Positions 35,920 through 45,741 are shown, counted from the stretch's first letter. The stretch is DNA of 64,000 bases from an uncultured Roseicyclus sp. (GCA_947491935.1 CANLLF010000003.1:310001-374000); one strand, 5' to 3'. The notes: a model not told the origin generated them from the letters alone. Numbers and translations: made by a program.

Positions 35920-37416
35920 TTGGGGTTCAATATTCTCTCCGCCGAAATCTCCCACGAAACCAACACGTTCAACATCCGCCCCACCGATCTTCAGGCCTTT
36001 CGCGACCGCTACCTGCTGGACGGCCCGGCCGCCATCGGCGCCAAGGGTGACAAGAATACCGAACTGGCGGGATTGCTGGATGTGGGCCGTGCCCATGACT
36101 GGGATGTCACCCATGTGATCAGCGCCGCGGCCGGACCGGGCGGGCGCGTGACGCGGGAGGCCTTCGAGACGCTGCTGGCCCCTTTGCTGAAGGCCGCCAG
36201 CCAAGGCGGATGGGATGGTGTCTTCCTGATCCTGCATGGCGCGATGGTCACCGAGGATCATGACGACGGGGAGGGCGAGATCCTGCGCCGCCTACGCGCC
36301 GTAGTGGACGCCGACCTGCCCGTCGCCGTTACGCTTGATCCCCATGCCAATGTCACCGCCGCGATGTGTGAACTGGCGCAGATCCTCGTCTCCTTCACCA
36401 CCTATCCGCATGTCGATATTCGCGCCACGGGCCGGCGCACGGCGGAACTGCTGCACAGAACCATGACGGGTGACATCCGACCGCGCACCCATCGCGCCCA
36501 CCGGCCCATGCTGGAAGAGGCCAATGGCGGGCGCACCGATATCGGCCCGATGATCGATCGCCACGCCATGGCCCGTGCTTTTGAGGCCCGCAAAGGGGTG
36601 TACGCGATCAGCATCAATGCTGCTTTCCCTTGCGCCGATATCACTGAAGTCGGGCCGACCGTTCTGGTGACGGGATCGGGCGAGACCGGGCTTCTGACCG
36701 AAATGGCCGACGAGTTGGCCGACGACATCTGGGCGCGGCGCCGTGAGGCACTCAATCACTACCTGACTCCATCCGAAGCCGCAGCCATCGCGCGGGAGTG
36801 GCGGCCCGGCGGTAGCCCGTTGGTCATTGCCGACTACGCCGATAACCCCGGCTCCGGCGCCTATGGGGACGCCCCGGCTCTGTTGGAAGCATTGCTGGAG
36901 GCAGGTGTTGAAGATGCCTGTTTCGGGCCGTTGATCGACGCAGAGGCGGCGACGATGTTGCAAGACACGCCCCTCGGTGGCGAGGCGACTCTGACTCTCG
37001 GCGGCAAGACGGCGCCCGATTTCGGGGGGCGTCCGCTTGAGGTCACCGGCACGCTGAAATGGCGGGGCGAGGGCCGGGTTGTGGGAGACGGCCCGATCCT
37101 TGGCGGACAGGAGCGGAGTTTCGGAAAGACGGCTGTTCTGCGCGTGGCGGGCATCGACGTGCTGATCGTGTCCATCGCGCATCAGATGCTCGACCTGCAA
37201 CAATTTCGCGCGTTCGGGATCGACCCGGCGTCGAAAGCCGTCGTTGCCCTGAAATCCATGCAGCATTTCCGCGCCGCCTTCGCGCCGATTGCAGGGCGGA
37301 TCATCGTTTGCGACACTGGCGCACTATGCACGACGTGGTACGACCGATTGCCCTACGCCAAGGTGCCGCGGCCCATTTTCCCGCTCGACATCGACATGGT
37401 CAGCGCGGCGCCCTGA
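35920..37416 (+). CDS. M81-family metallopeptidase (MlrC/microcystinase C-like)
   Basis: 498 residues. Likely zinc ligands are D140 and H142 in LDPHANVT and H164 in TYPHVDIRATG; HETNTF near the N-terminus is also conserved. MlrC-type enzymes cleave linear peptides and related amides in the cytoplasm. The start is a rare TTG; it is supported by the AGGAAGGA sequence about eight bases upstream and by alignment to the family N-terminus. As the last gene of the importer operon it probably hydrolyses the imported peptide. Confidence 0.9.
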   Translation: MGFNILSAEISHETNTFNIRPTDLQAFRDRYLLDGPAAIGAKGDKNTELAGLLDVGRAHDWDVTHVISAAAGPGGRVTREAFETLLAPLLKAASQGGWDGVFLILHGAMVTEDHDDGEGEILRRLRAVVDADLPVAVTLDPHANVTAAMCELAQILVSFTTYPHVDIRATGRRTAELLHRTMTGDIRPRTHRAHRPMLEEANGGRTDIGPMIDRHAMARAFEARKGVYAISINAAFPCADITEVGPTVLVTGSGETGLLTEMADELADDIWARRREALNHYLTPSEAAAIAREWRPGGSPLVIADYADNPGSGAYGDAPALLEALLEAGVEDACFGPLIDAEAATMLQDTPLGGEATLTLGGKTAPDFGGRPLEVTGTLKWRGEGRVVGDGPILGGQERSFGKTAVLRVAGIDVLIVSIAHQMLDLQQFRAFGIDPASKAVVALKSMQHFRAAFAPIAGRIIVCDTGALCTTWYDRLPYAKVPRPIFPLDIDMVSAAP

Positions 37417-38371
37417 CATCCACACAAGGACCGCAGTTCGCGCCAAAGCGGCCGTCGTTTGACGAGAGAAGCTGATGCCAAGGAGACCGAGGCTTAAGGA
37501 CAATTTAAGCCATGGAGCGATGTATCGCGCCGCGTGATCGCCGGAGAATTGTGGTGCCGGAAATTGATGGTCAGGCAGATACGACGCTTACCACGCGCGA
37601 ATGACCGACATTGGCCCCAAACTTTCGTTTGTAATTAGTGCATTATCCGTAGCGTGAGTTCCAAGTCACCCTTCTCCATGCGCTTCAGGACGTTCCGGTG
37701 AGTGCTTATGACGTTCGGCGACCCGCCAGCAAGGATACTGGAGCAGTTTAGCGAAACGGCATATGCGTCACTACCTAGCGGATTTGTAACCATATACGTT
37801 TCATCACGAGGTACAGCGTTTCTCGAGGGCAATTTCTTGTCGATTTCAACCTGGAATTGGCGACAAGGATTTAGCTCACGAGCACCCCGGCCCCCAATCG
37901 CCGCCGTTCGCCTGCCTTCGCTCTCGGCGTGCTATGCCGCGGTGTTTCGTGTGCAATATGACGGAAAGATGGATACGGCAGCCGTATCGGCGGTTATTGC
38001 AGGCCCAAACACGCTGGAGGTAACCACTGCGGCCGCGAGACGGCCCACTGCGTTTGAAAAGAGCGGATCGAAACCGTCGTGACATGAGGCGGGAAAGGAC
38101 GCGGATGTGCCAGGAAGGTACAGCGCAATCCATGTCATTTGTTGATATTCCACAAATACTTGATCCTGATCTCCGGCCGGCTGAAAATGCGGTTTGGATC
38201 TTTCCGACTTAATCTCGGCGCTACCTTCCGTGTGATGGAGAAAGCCCCGCCCGGCTTCGATGTGTCCGGCAAGGTGGGCCAGGAGGACCGTCATTGACGG
38301 GCATCAATCCGGCGCAATGCCAATGCCATATCCTGAACATCCGGGTGGCTATTCGAACGATGGGGCGCTGG
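37417..38371. other. Gene-poor stretch without a supportable gene
   Basis: About 950 bases with lower GC than the flanks. Short frames exist on both strands but have atypical composition. A 65-codon minus-strand frame (37635-37832) ends HRNVLKRMEKGDLELTLRIMH, faintly like the tail of GntR FCD regulators, and could be a decayed regulator. A short inverted repeat cttaa/ttaag lies near 37492-37509 without a U tract. Confidence 0.4.
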
Positions 38372-39688
38372 ATGATGGCAAACAGACTTGAAACGACGCG
38401 GCGGGCGTTCCTGGCAAGTGCGGGGGCCGGAAGCCTGGCTGTTGCACTGCACACCGGACCGGTACGCGCGCAGCCCGTGCAGACATCCGCAAGGATCGTG
38501 ATTATCGGCGCCGGGGCGGCGGGCACGGCCTTGGCCAACCGACTGGTCCGTCGATTGGACGGAGCCCAGATCACACTGATCGATCCCCGGGCCGAGCACC
38601 TCTATCAGCCGGGCCTCACTCTGGTTGCCGCCGGTCTGCGACCGGCGGATTACGTGGTGTCGCAGACAAGCGACTGGTTGCCCGACGATGTGACATTGAT
38701 ACCGCAGGCAGTGGCCGCGCTTGATCCCGAAACACGGGTGGTCGAAACCGAAGACGGCCAGTCGCTGCCGTACGATTACCTCGTCCTGGCGCCTGGGCTG
38801 GTGCTTGATCACGATGCCATCGAGGGGTTTTCACTCGGCATGGTGGGCCAGAATGGCATCGGCGCGCTGTACGCGGGCCCGGACTATGCCGCGCGCACCT
38901 GGAGTACCGCATCGCAATTCATTGAAGAAGGCGGGCGGGGCCTGTTCACGCGACCGGCCACCGAGATGAAATGCGCCGGGGCGCCCTTGAAGCATACATT
39001 CCTCATCGAAGATCGCCTGCAACGGGCCGGAAACCGTGCAGCGGCGGAGATCGTCTACGCCGCCCCTCAGGGGTCCTTGTTCGGCGTACCCATCGTGGCC
39101 GAGCGGGTCCGGATGTTGTTCGGGGACCGGGGGATCGGAACGCAGATGGGCCGGACCCTGACGGCGATCGATGCCGCCGCCAAGATCGCCACATTCGAAA
39201 CCGACGACGGACCCGAGGACCAGGACTATGACTACATCCACATCATTCCGCCCCAACGGGCGCCGGACTTCATCCGGCAATCCGGCCTGTCTTGGGAGGA
39301 TCGGTGGACCGATCAGGGATGGGTGGACGTCGACCAATACACTTTGCGCCACAATCGATACGACGATATCTGGGCGGTGGGTGACGTGGCCGGCATACCC
39401 AAGGGGAAGACGGCAGCTTCCGTGAAATGGCAGGTCCCGGTTGTGGAAGACCAAATGGTCTCGGCGATTGGGGGCACGGAGGCTACGGCCCGCTACAACG
39501 GCTACACCTCTTGCCCGCTGATCACCCGGATCGGGCGCGCGATGCTGATCGAATTCGATTACGACAACAACCTGACCCCTTCCTTTCCCGGTATCATCGC
39601 CCCGCTGCAAGAATTGTGGATCAGTTGGCTGATGAAAGAAGTCGCGTTGAAGGCAACCTACAACGCCATGTTGCGCGGTCGTGCCTGA
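38372..39688 (+). CDS. Tat-exported sulfide:quinone oxidoreductase-like flavoprotein
   Basis: 438 residues. The N-terminus has the twin-arginine signal ETTRRAFLASAG and a hydrophobic core ending VRAQ. An FAD motif (IVIIGAGAAGTALANRL) follows, then VKC-type cysteine in MKCAGAPLKH (C201) and the second redox cysteine in GYTSCPLIT (C381), which match the catalytic cysteines of human-type SQR. EFDYDNN also fits. It would oxidise sulfide at the periplasmic face and pass electrons to quinone. The start is uncertain: ATGs at 38294 and 38360 are in frame. The membrane protein downstream is in the same operon. Confidence 0.8.
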   Translation: MMANRLETTRRAFLASAGAGSLAVALHTGPVRAQPVQTSARIVIIGAGAAGTALANRLVRRLDGAQITLIDPRAEHLYQPGLTLVAAGLRPADYVVSQTSDWLPDDVTLIPQAVAALDPETRVVETEDGQSLPYDYLVLAPGLVLDHDAIEGFSLGMVGQNGIGALYAGPDYAARTWSTASQFIEEGGRGLFTRPATEMKCAGAPLKHTFLIEDRLQRAGNRAAAEIVYAAPQGSLFGVPIVAERVRMLFGDRGIGTQMGRTLTAIDAAAKIATFETDDGPEDQDYDYIHIIPPQRAPDFIRQSGLSWEDRWTDQGWVDVDQYTLRHNRYDDIWAVGDVAGIPKGKTAASVKWQVPVVEDQMVSAIGGTEATARYNGYTSCPLITRIGRAMLIEFDYDNNLTPSFPGIIAPLQELWISWLMKEVALKATYNAMLRGRA

Positions 39689-39700
39689 GGAGAATGGGAC

Positions 39701-40057
39701 ATGAAGGATCTGACATTCGGAACCATGATCGCGGTGTTTGAGGAGATGTTCGCGCCATGGCTCTTCTGGGGCATGGTCGTTTTGGCGCTTCTGATCACGG
39801 TGGCGTGGCTCTACGTGCTTGTCCGGGATCGCGCGTTCGGGATGCGGCAATTCCTGATCGCGCAGTTGTTCGTGCCGATTGGTGCCATTGCTGCCGTCTG
39901 GTTCGTGATGGTGATGACGGATTCCCACCTGGCCGATATCGGCGGACCGGTTGATGTGATCGTATTGCTGGCGATCGCGGCACTTGGAGCGATTGGCATG
40001 GGTATGCTGGTCTACGTGATCGAGCGGTTGGGCTTTCGCGGACATCAGTCGTCTTGA
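39701..40057 (+). CDS. DUF5368-like small membrane protein
   Basis: 118 residues with three predicted membrane segments (about 16-40, 48-72 and 85-110) and the sequence TDSHLADIGGPVDVIVLL between them. It resembles DUF5368 proteins seen in Rhodobacteraceae next to quinone-linked oxidoreductases; the family name is recalled rather than checked. It starts 12 bases after the SQR-like gene and may anchor that protein. Confidence 0.6.
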   Translation: MKDLTFGTMIAVFEEMFAPWLFWGMVVLALLITVAWLYVLVRDRAFGMRQFLIAQLFVPIGAIAAVWFVMVMTDSHLADIGGPVDVIVLLAIAALGAIGMGMLVYVIERLGFRGHQSS

Positions 40058-40274
40058 GACGGGGCAGGCCGGACCAGCGGCCAAATGCTTTCCCGGATTG
40101 TTGGGACGTTTATTGGTGACATGATCCCCGTCCCCGATGCTTTCGCGTGTCTCAATGCGGGCGAAGGGTTCTGATCGGATCCGGTGCGAACCCTGCCGCA
40201 TTCCAATGTTGTCACGATCCGGGCGACGTGGGTCAATCGCGTGCAACGCATTTTGCAGGGCCGCCCGATCCGGG

Positions 40275-40288
40275 CTGATTTGCGTCAA
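40275..40288. promoter_or_regulatory. FNR-like box upstream of ppsA
   Basis: CTGATttgcGTCAA matches TTGAT-N4-ATCAA at eight of ten positions and lies about 60 bases before the ppsA start. The 290-base gap contains no other gene I can support. Confidence 0.45.
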
Positions 40289-40347
40289 TTGCGGTTGCGA
40301 TTGCCGCGGCATGATCGCCGGACCGATCCCCAATCTGGACAAAGCCC

Positions 40348-42723
40348 ATGACAGAGCCCTGCCACGTAATCGATTTTGCCGAGGTGACGCGGGCTGACGT
40401 GCCTTTGGTCGGCGGCAAGAATGCGTCACTGGGCGAGATGATCGGATCTCTTGCCGGGAAGGGGGTTCTGGTGCCGCCGGGATTTGCCACAACCTCCGAC
40501 GCGTTTCGCGCCTACCTCTCGCAAAATGAGCTGACGCTGGCGATCTCGAACCGTTTGGACGAATTGGCCGCGGGTCACGCCAGCCTGCAGGAGGCGGGCC
40601 GGGCCATCCGAACGCTGATCCTGCAAGCGCGCTGGCCGGATGAAACGGCAGCGGACATCGTCGCGGCCTATCGCCGGATGGGGCAAGAGGCGGGCGAGGA
40701 GGACCTGCCGGTTGCCGTCCGGTCGAGCGCCACGGCAGAGGATCTTCCGGATGCCAGCTTTGCGGGGCAGCAGGAAACCTTCCTGAACGTGATTGGAGAG
40801 GACGCGCTGTTGAAGGCGTGCAAGCGGTGCTACGCCTCGCTCTATACGGATCGCGCGATTTCGTACCGCCAGATGCAGGGGTTTGCCCACGACCAGGTGG
40901 CTCTGTCGATTGGCATCCAGCAGATGGTCCGCGCGGATACCGGTGGATCGGGGGTGATGTTCTCCATTGATACGGAGTCCGGCTTTCCCGATGCCGTCTT
41001 GATCAATGCCGCCTGGGGCTTGGGCGAGAACGTTGTTCAGGGCGCCGTCGATCCCGATGAATACCAGGTCTACGCACCCTTTCTGAAACGGGACGACCTG
41101 ACGCCGATCCTTGAAAAACGCCTGGGCGCCAAGGCGATCAAGATGATTCATGACCGCGACGGCACCCCGCGCAACGTGCCGACATCCAAGGCGGAACGGC
41201 AGGCCTTTGTGCTGAGCGACGCGGAAATCCTGACCCTCGCGCGCCAAGCGAAGATCATCGAAGGCCACTACGGCCAGCCGATGGACATGGAATGGGCTCG
41301 CGATGGTGTGACCGGCACCATTTACATCGTGCAAGCCCGGCCAGAAACGGTGCAGTCCCGCGCCGATATGGGAACGCTGAAATCCTACGAGGTGCGCGAC
41401 CCGGGGCGCCTTCTTTGCGATGGTTTGAGCGTCGGCAACGCGGCGGTCTCCGGCCGCGTGTCGATCATCGAAAGGGCCGCGGACATCGGCAAATTCGTGG
41501 ATGGATCGGTCTTGGTGACCGGCACGACCGATCCTGATTGGGTTCCAATCATGAAACGCGCGGCGGCCATCGTGACGGACCATGGCGGCCGCACGTCGCA
41601 CGCGGCAATCGTCAGCCGGGAGCTTGGCCTGCCGGCCATCGTCGGATGTGGTGATGCCACGCACGTTTTGCATGACGATCAGGACGTGACCGTATCCTGC
41701 GCCGGAGGGGAGGAGGGGGTGGTGACAGAAGGTCTGTCGGACATCGTCATCGCGGAAGAGACATTGGGCGAATTGCCGACCCCAAAGACCCATGTCATGC
41801 TGAACCTCGCCAATCCAAGTGCGGCGCTCAGATGGTGGCGGTTGCCCGTGGATGGCGTTGGCCTGGCGCGCATGGAATTCGTGGTGAACAACGCCGTGAA
41901 GGTTCACCCGATGGCGCTGGCGCATTTCGAACGGGTGAGCGACCCCGATGCGCGGGCGCGGATCGAGGCGCTGACGGCAGGCTACGACAGCAAGCCGGAT
42001 TACTTCGTGGATCATCTGGCGCGGGGCCTGTCGCGGATTGCAGCATTTTGCTACCCCAAGCCCGTCATCGTGCGGATGAGCGACTTCAAGACCAACGAAT
42101 ATGCCGACCTACTGGGCGGTCGGGATTTTGAGCCGGTCGAGGAAAACCCGATGATCGGGTTTCGCGGCGCGTCGCGGTATTATTCTGACATGTATCGTGA
42201 CGGCTTCGCGTTGGAATGCCGGGCCATTGCGCGGCTACGGGGCGAGATGGGCTTTGACAACGTCACGATGATGATCCCGTTCTGTCGCACGCCGGGTGAG
42301 GCCGACAAGGTGCTCACCGTGATGGCCGAGCACGGGCTGGAGCGCGGCAAAGACGGCCTTCAGGTCTATGTCATGTGTGAGATTCCGTCCAACGTTGTGC
42401 GTGCCGCCGAATTCGCCGAACGGTTTGATGGGTTTTCGATTGGTTCAAACGATCTGACGCAGCTCACCCTGGGCATTGATCGCGACTCGGATGCGCTTGC
42501 GCCGCTGTTCCGTGAAGATGACACGGCCGTTCTTTGGATGATCGAACGCGTCGTGCACGAGGCCCATATGGCGGGCGTGAAGGTGGGATTTTGTGGCCAG
42601 GCCCCCAGCAACGATCCCGCATATGCCAAACGGCTGGTGGCGTTGGGCATCGACTCGATCTCGGTCACACCGGACAGTTTCGTGCAGGTGCTGCGCAATG
42701 TGGCGGAGGCTGAAGGCGCGTAG
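40348..42723 (+). CDS. ppsA: Phosphoenolpyruvate synthase
   Basis: 791 residues in the three-domain order: N-terminal ATP-grasp domain (VGGKNASLGEMI, AVRSSATAEDLPDASFAGQQ), central phosphohistidine domain (TDHGGRTSHAAIVSRELG, H418) and C-terminal PEP-binding barrel (IGSNDLTQLTLGIDRD, CGQAPSND with the catalytic Cys near 749). It makes PEP from pyruvate and ATP for gluconeogenesis. Its place in the FNR-box region suggests use during low-oxygen growth. Confidence 0.96.
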   Translation: MTEPCHVIDFAEVTRADVPLVGGKNASLGEMIGSLAGKGVLVPPGFATTSDAFRAYLSQNELTLAISNRLDELAAGHASLQEAGRAIRTLILQARWPDETAADIVAAYRRMGQEAGEEDLPVAVRSSATAEDLPDASFAGQQETFLNVIGEDALLKACKRCYASLYTDRAISYRQMQGFAHDQVALSIGIQQMVRADTGGSGVMFSIDTESGFPDAVLINAAWGLGENVVQGAVDPDEYQVYAPFLKRDDLTPILEKRLGAKAIKMIHDRDGTPRNVPTSKAERQAFVLSDAEILTLARQAKIIEGHYGQPMDMEWARDGVTGTIYIVQARPETVQSRADMGTLKSYEVRDPGRLLCDGLSVGNAAVSGRVSIIERAADIGKFVDGSVLVTGTTDPDWVPIMKRAAAIVTDHGGRTSHAAIVSRELGLPAIVGCGDATHVLHDDQDVTVSCAGGEEGVVTEGLSDIVIAEETLGELPTPKTHVMLNLANPSAALRWWRLPVDGVGLARMEFVVNNAVKVHPMALAHFERVSDPDARARIEALTAGYDSKPDYFVDHLARGLSRIAAFCYPKPVIVRMSDFKTNEYADLLGGRDFEPVEENPMIGFRGASRYYSDMYRDGFALECRAIARLRGEMGFDNVTMMIPFCRTPGEADKVLTVMAEHGLERGKDGLQVYVMCEIPSNVVRAAEFAERFDGFSIGSNDLTQLTLGIDRDSDALAPLFREDDTAVLWMIERVVHEAHMAGVKVGFCGQAPSNDPAYAKRLVALGIDSISVTPDSFVQVLRNVAEAEGA

Positions 42724-42736
42724 GTTTCCTTTTCTG

Positions 42737-43120
42737 TCAGGCGCTTGGTGCCTTTTTTGACAAGGTCATCGTCAGCCGCAAAACCGCAGCAAGGATCGCC
42801 TGTGCCAGGATGGGTGAGCGCCCCGACCCGATGGCCGCGTCGCTGTCGCGCGCATCGTCCTCGCGCAAAACGCAGTGCCAATGGCCATCCTTGTCATTGG
42901 CGCGGCCGCGAATATGAATCGACCAGTTGGGATAGGCCGCATCGGCGATCAGCATGGCGCCATCCGTCGTGCCGACACGCAATGGCGTGGCGACGTTTCG
43001 GGGCGTTCGATCATCCAACAGGAAATCGAGCGCGCCGATCACGCCGTCCAGTTCGGCAATGGACAGATCCCCACGGGTTTCAAGCTGTTCGATCAGGAGG
43101 TCTATTTCGGGATCTTTCAT
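42737..43120 (-). CDS. Hypothetical protein of 127 residues
   Basis: Begins MKDPEIDLLIEQLETRGD and contains YPNWSIHIRGRANDKDGHWHCVLRED, then a C-terminal Ala/Leu helix (PILAQAILAAVLRLTMTL). No named domain is recognised; the C-terminal SPILAQAILAAVLR resembles helices in small phage-type or 'DUF2591-like' proteins only loosely. It converges on ppsA and is divergent from hsp20, with which it shares the FNR-like box at 43213. Confidence 0.65.
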   Translation of the reverse strand: MKDPEIDLLIEQLETRGDLSIAELDGVIGALDFLLDDRTPRNVATPLRVGTTDGAMLIADAAYPNWSIHIRGRANDKDGHWHCVLREDDARDSDAAIGSGRSPILAQAILAAVLRLTMTLSKKAPSA

Positions 43121-43212
43121 GGGTGTTTTCCAGTGTCGAAGGAGGAAGATTGCAAGGCGGTCGTCTGGCCGGTTTTGGATGCCCGTTTCTATCGTGGCGG
43201 ATGGGTTGGCTG

Positions 43213-43226
43213 TTGATCTGCCTCAA
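43213..43226. promoter_or_regulatory. FNR-like box between the hypothetical gene and hsp20
   Basis: TTGATctgcCTCAA matches nine of ten conserved positions. It is 61 bases upstream of hsp20 and about 90 from the divergent start. Confidence 0.5.
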
Positions 43227-43287
43227 TCGACGGCAGCAGCGTCTTGTTATCCTTACGCCTGTTCAACGCTGAGACAGGAGCGAGCCG

Positions 43288-43770
43288 ATGCCCGACAAGA
43301 CCCCCACGCCGCGGTCCGGCGACCACAACTCCCCCTTCTTTCAATCCATGCAGCGCGAGATGAACCAGTTCTTCGACCGGTTCCGCAGTCGCGAGATGTC
43401 GACACCCGCCGAGTTTTTCGACGCCTTTACCGGCCCGGCCTTTCCCGCGCTCGACGTGGTGGAAACCGATGAGGCGATGGAGATCACCGCGGAAATCCCC
43501 GGTGTGACGGAAGAGGATCTGGACGTCACCGTTTCGCATGACACGCTGATCCTGAAGGGCGAAAAATCCAACCAACATGAGGAGACGAAAGCAGACATTC
43601 ATTTCGTCGAACGCCGCTATGGCAGCTTCCGACGTCGGATCCCTCTCGGTTTTGTGCCCGCCGATGGCGGGGTGCAGGCTCAGTTTCAGAATGGCGTGCT
43701 GAAGCTCAGGGTCCTCAAGCCGGAAGAAACGCGGAAAAACGTTCAGAAGATCGAAATCTCCAAGGGCTGA
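43288..43770 (+). CDS. Hsp20/alpha-crystallin-family small heat-shock protein
   Basis: 160 residues. The alpha-crystallin domain spans about 50-145 (FPALDVVETDEAMEITAEIPGV, then LILKGEKSN and ERRYGSFRRRIPL), ending in the conserved NGVLKLRV strand. It holds unfolded proteins in the cytoplasm. The following universal stress protein starts 58 bases later on the same strand. Confidence 0.94.
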   Translation: MPDKTPTPRSGDHNSPFFQSMQREMNQFFDRFRSREMSTPAEFFDAFTGPAFPALDVVETDEAMEITAEIPGVTEEDLDVTVSHDTLILKGEKSNQHEETKADIHFVERRYGSFRRRIPLGFVPADGGVQAQFQNGVLKLRVLKPEETRKNVQKIEISKG

Positions 43771-43828
43771 TGGAAGGCTGGATGCCGGCCCGTCACGGCG
43801 TCGGCCCTATTTTGGGAAGGACACGCAA

Positions 43829-44662
43829 ATGCCTTTGAGAACGCTTCTGGTTTGCCTGATCGACACGGAGACGGCGGATGCGACCATGGCATGCGCGGTG
43901 CAATTGGCGCGCGCACACAATGCCCATTTGGTGGGTTTGCACGTCCTCGACGCGCTGGTGGTCTATCCTGGCATTGCGGTGCATCTGACGCAGGATGTGT
44001 ATGCTGCTTTCCACGAGCGGCAGCTTGAGCGGGCCCGCCGGATCGAAGCGATCTTTGCCAGGCACACCGATGGCGAGGACTTCGTTTCAGAGTGGCGGAT
44101 GCTTCAGGCACAGGCGACGTCGGCGGCAGAAGGTATGGTCGACAGTGCGCGGATGGCCGATCTTGTGATGATGCCGAACGCCACCACAGCCCATGATCAG
44201 GACAAGCAGGTTCAGGCCCGCGTCATTCGGGAGGCCGGTCGCCCGGTGATCGTGGTTCCGGGCGATTATGCGCAGGACCATGTTGGAACGCGGCTGGTTC
44301 TGGGGTGGAGCGACACGCGCGAAGCTACGCGCGCCGCCCATGATCTCCTGATCGCGGCCGCTCCGGATGCCAAGTTGAGCGTGCTTCGCATCGGCAAGCA
44401 ACAGGGTGATGTGTTCAAGGATTTCGAATTGAATGAATTCGCAGTGCTCTATGACCGGCATGGCCTCAAGGCGAAGACGGCGCACCTTGATCGCGATGGA
44501 AACGATATCGCGGAGGTGTTGTTGCGGTACGCCTTCGAGGATGGCGCCGACCTGGTGGTGACGGGCGCCTTCGGGCATTCGCGGGCCTATGATTTCGTCT
44601 TGGGCGCGGTTACCCAAGGGCTTTTGCGCGATGCCAGGGTGCCCGTACTCTTCAGCCATTGA
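43829..44662 (+). CDS. Universal stress protein with two Usp domains
   Basis: 277 residues: two tandem UspA folds, the first starting LRTLLVCLIDTETADATMACAV and the second LVLGWSDTREATRAAHDLL. The C-terminal copy keeps VVTGAFGHSRAYDFVLGAVT, the G-2x-G-9x-G nucleotide-binding pattern. Such proteins are usually produced under starvation or anaerobiosis. Single-gene spacing to the next Usp is 230 bases. Confidence 0.9.
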   Translation: MPLRTLLVCLIDTETADATMACAVQLARAHNAHLVGLHVLDALVVYPGIAVHLTQDVYAAFHERQLERARRIEAIFARHTDGEDFVSEWRMLQAQATSAAEGMVDSARMADLVMMPNATTAHDQDKQVQARVIREAGRPVIVVPGDYAQDHVGTRLVLGWSDTREATRAAHDLLIAAAPDAKLSVLRIGKQQGDVFKDFELNEFAVLYDRHGLKAKTAHLDRDGNDIAEVLLRYAFEDGADLVVTGAFGHSRAYDFVLGAVTQGLLRDARVPVLFSH

Positions 44663-44803
44663 CCGCGGGGCCCTCGCAGTTCCTGGGCGCAGCCGTTGAT
44701 TTGGGGTCATCGATACAGGAACCGCCGTGGCCCCCGGGGTAGGCCCATCCGGCACGGTGTCCGTGACATGCGTTCACCGTCGTCAGGCGAAGACGCGGGG
44801 CGG

Positions 44804-44817
44804 TTGACGACGATCAG
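44804..44817. promoter_or_regulatory. FNR-like box upstream of the second universal stress gene
   Basis: TTGACgacgATCAG matches nine of ten positions when TTGAC is allowed and lies 75 bases before the start of the second Usp gene. Confidence 0.4.
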
Positions 44818-44892
44818 CTCGCACGTGCGGCCAACGGGCATCCTTCCGCAGAGCGCATGTCGCACCCGCCAAACCCATTGGAGAGTTCAAAA

Positions 44893-45741
44893 ATGAACCG
44901 CCAGTCCCTTTTGTTCCTGATGACCGAAGAAACCCCCGATGCAGAAATACGCCAGATGGCGGCCTATGCGGCGGACCATGAGGGGCGGCTTGTGTGCTGT
45001 GTCGTGTCCCAGATGCCGGTACAGACGGTGACCGCCTACGGCGCCGTTCCCTATGGTGGCTGGGACGTCTCCGACCAATGGGTGCAAGAGGTCAGCGATG
45101 CGCGTGCGAGGCTTGCCGAGCGGGCAGGGGAGCTGGAGGCATTACTGCAGGCCGAAAATGCCTCGGGTGACGTGCAGATTGCCCTGTGCAACGCGCCCGA
45201 TCTCCGTACGCAGGTGGCGCGCCGGGCGCTAGTCTGCGACGTCGCGATCGCCGCCAGCGATCTCAGGGACGCGCCTGACGGGTTGTTCCGCGCGGCGGCC
45301 TATGGAGTGCTGTTCGACACACCAATCCCCCTGATCCTGAATGCGACGCCGATGTCCACGCCGAAACGGATTTTCGTCGGCTGGGATACGGACCTTCCGG
45401 CGGCCCGCGCCATTCATGCAGCCCTTCCCATGCTGATTGCGGCAGACGAGGTGGTGATTGCGAGCTTCGATCCCGAGGCCGTTGAAGCCGTGGATGGTGA
45501 AAACCCTGGGTCAGACCTTGCGACATGGCTGAGCCATCACGGTTGCACCATCACGGTGAACCAATATCCGAGCGGCGGTGAAGCGATCGGGGCCGCGATG
45601 CAACACCGCGCGGCCGAGCTTGGGGCCGACCTGACCGTGATGGGGGCCTACGGGCGGTCGCGGATGCGCGAATTGGTGTTCGGGGGCACCACCCGCACGA
45701 TGATCGAGCAAACCGAAATCCCGGTTCTCATGGCCCACTGA
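44893..45741 (+). CDS. Universal stress protein with two Usp domains
   Basis: 282 residues starting MNRQSLLFLMTEETPDAE; the GGAGAG sequence upstream supports this ATG over an in-frame ATG 36 bases earlier. The second domain begins RIFVGWDTDLPAARAI and ends with VMGAYGRSRMRELVFGGTTRTM, the nucleotide-binding motif. It is paralogous to the preceding Usp. Confidence 0.88.
   Translation: MNRQSLLFLMTEETPDAEIRQMAAYAADHEGRLVCCVVSQMPVQTVTAYGAVPYGGWDVSDQWVQEVSDARARLAERAGELEALLQAENASGDVQIALCNAPDLRTQVARRALVCDVAIAASDLRDAPDGLFRAAAYGVLFDTPIPLILNATPMSTPKRIFVGWDTDLPAARAIHAALPMLIAADEVVIASFDPEAVEAVDGENPGSDLATWLSHHGCTITVNQYPSGGEAIGAAMQHRAAELGADLTVMGAYGRSRMRELVFGGTTRTMIEQTEIPVLMAH

Noticed and set aside
38160-38173. 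Possible FNR box upstream of the SQR-like gene (TTGATcctgATCTC)
   Set aside because: The right half matches only three of five positions and the site is about 200 bases from the likely start.
38831-40492. Minus-strand frame of 553 codons opposite SQR and ppsA
   Set aside because: Antisense to two well-supported genes, with no recognisable motif or RBS.
40426-42015. Minus-strand frame of 529 codons opposite ppsA
   Set aside because: Complementary to conserved PEP synthase sequence; no family resemblance.
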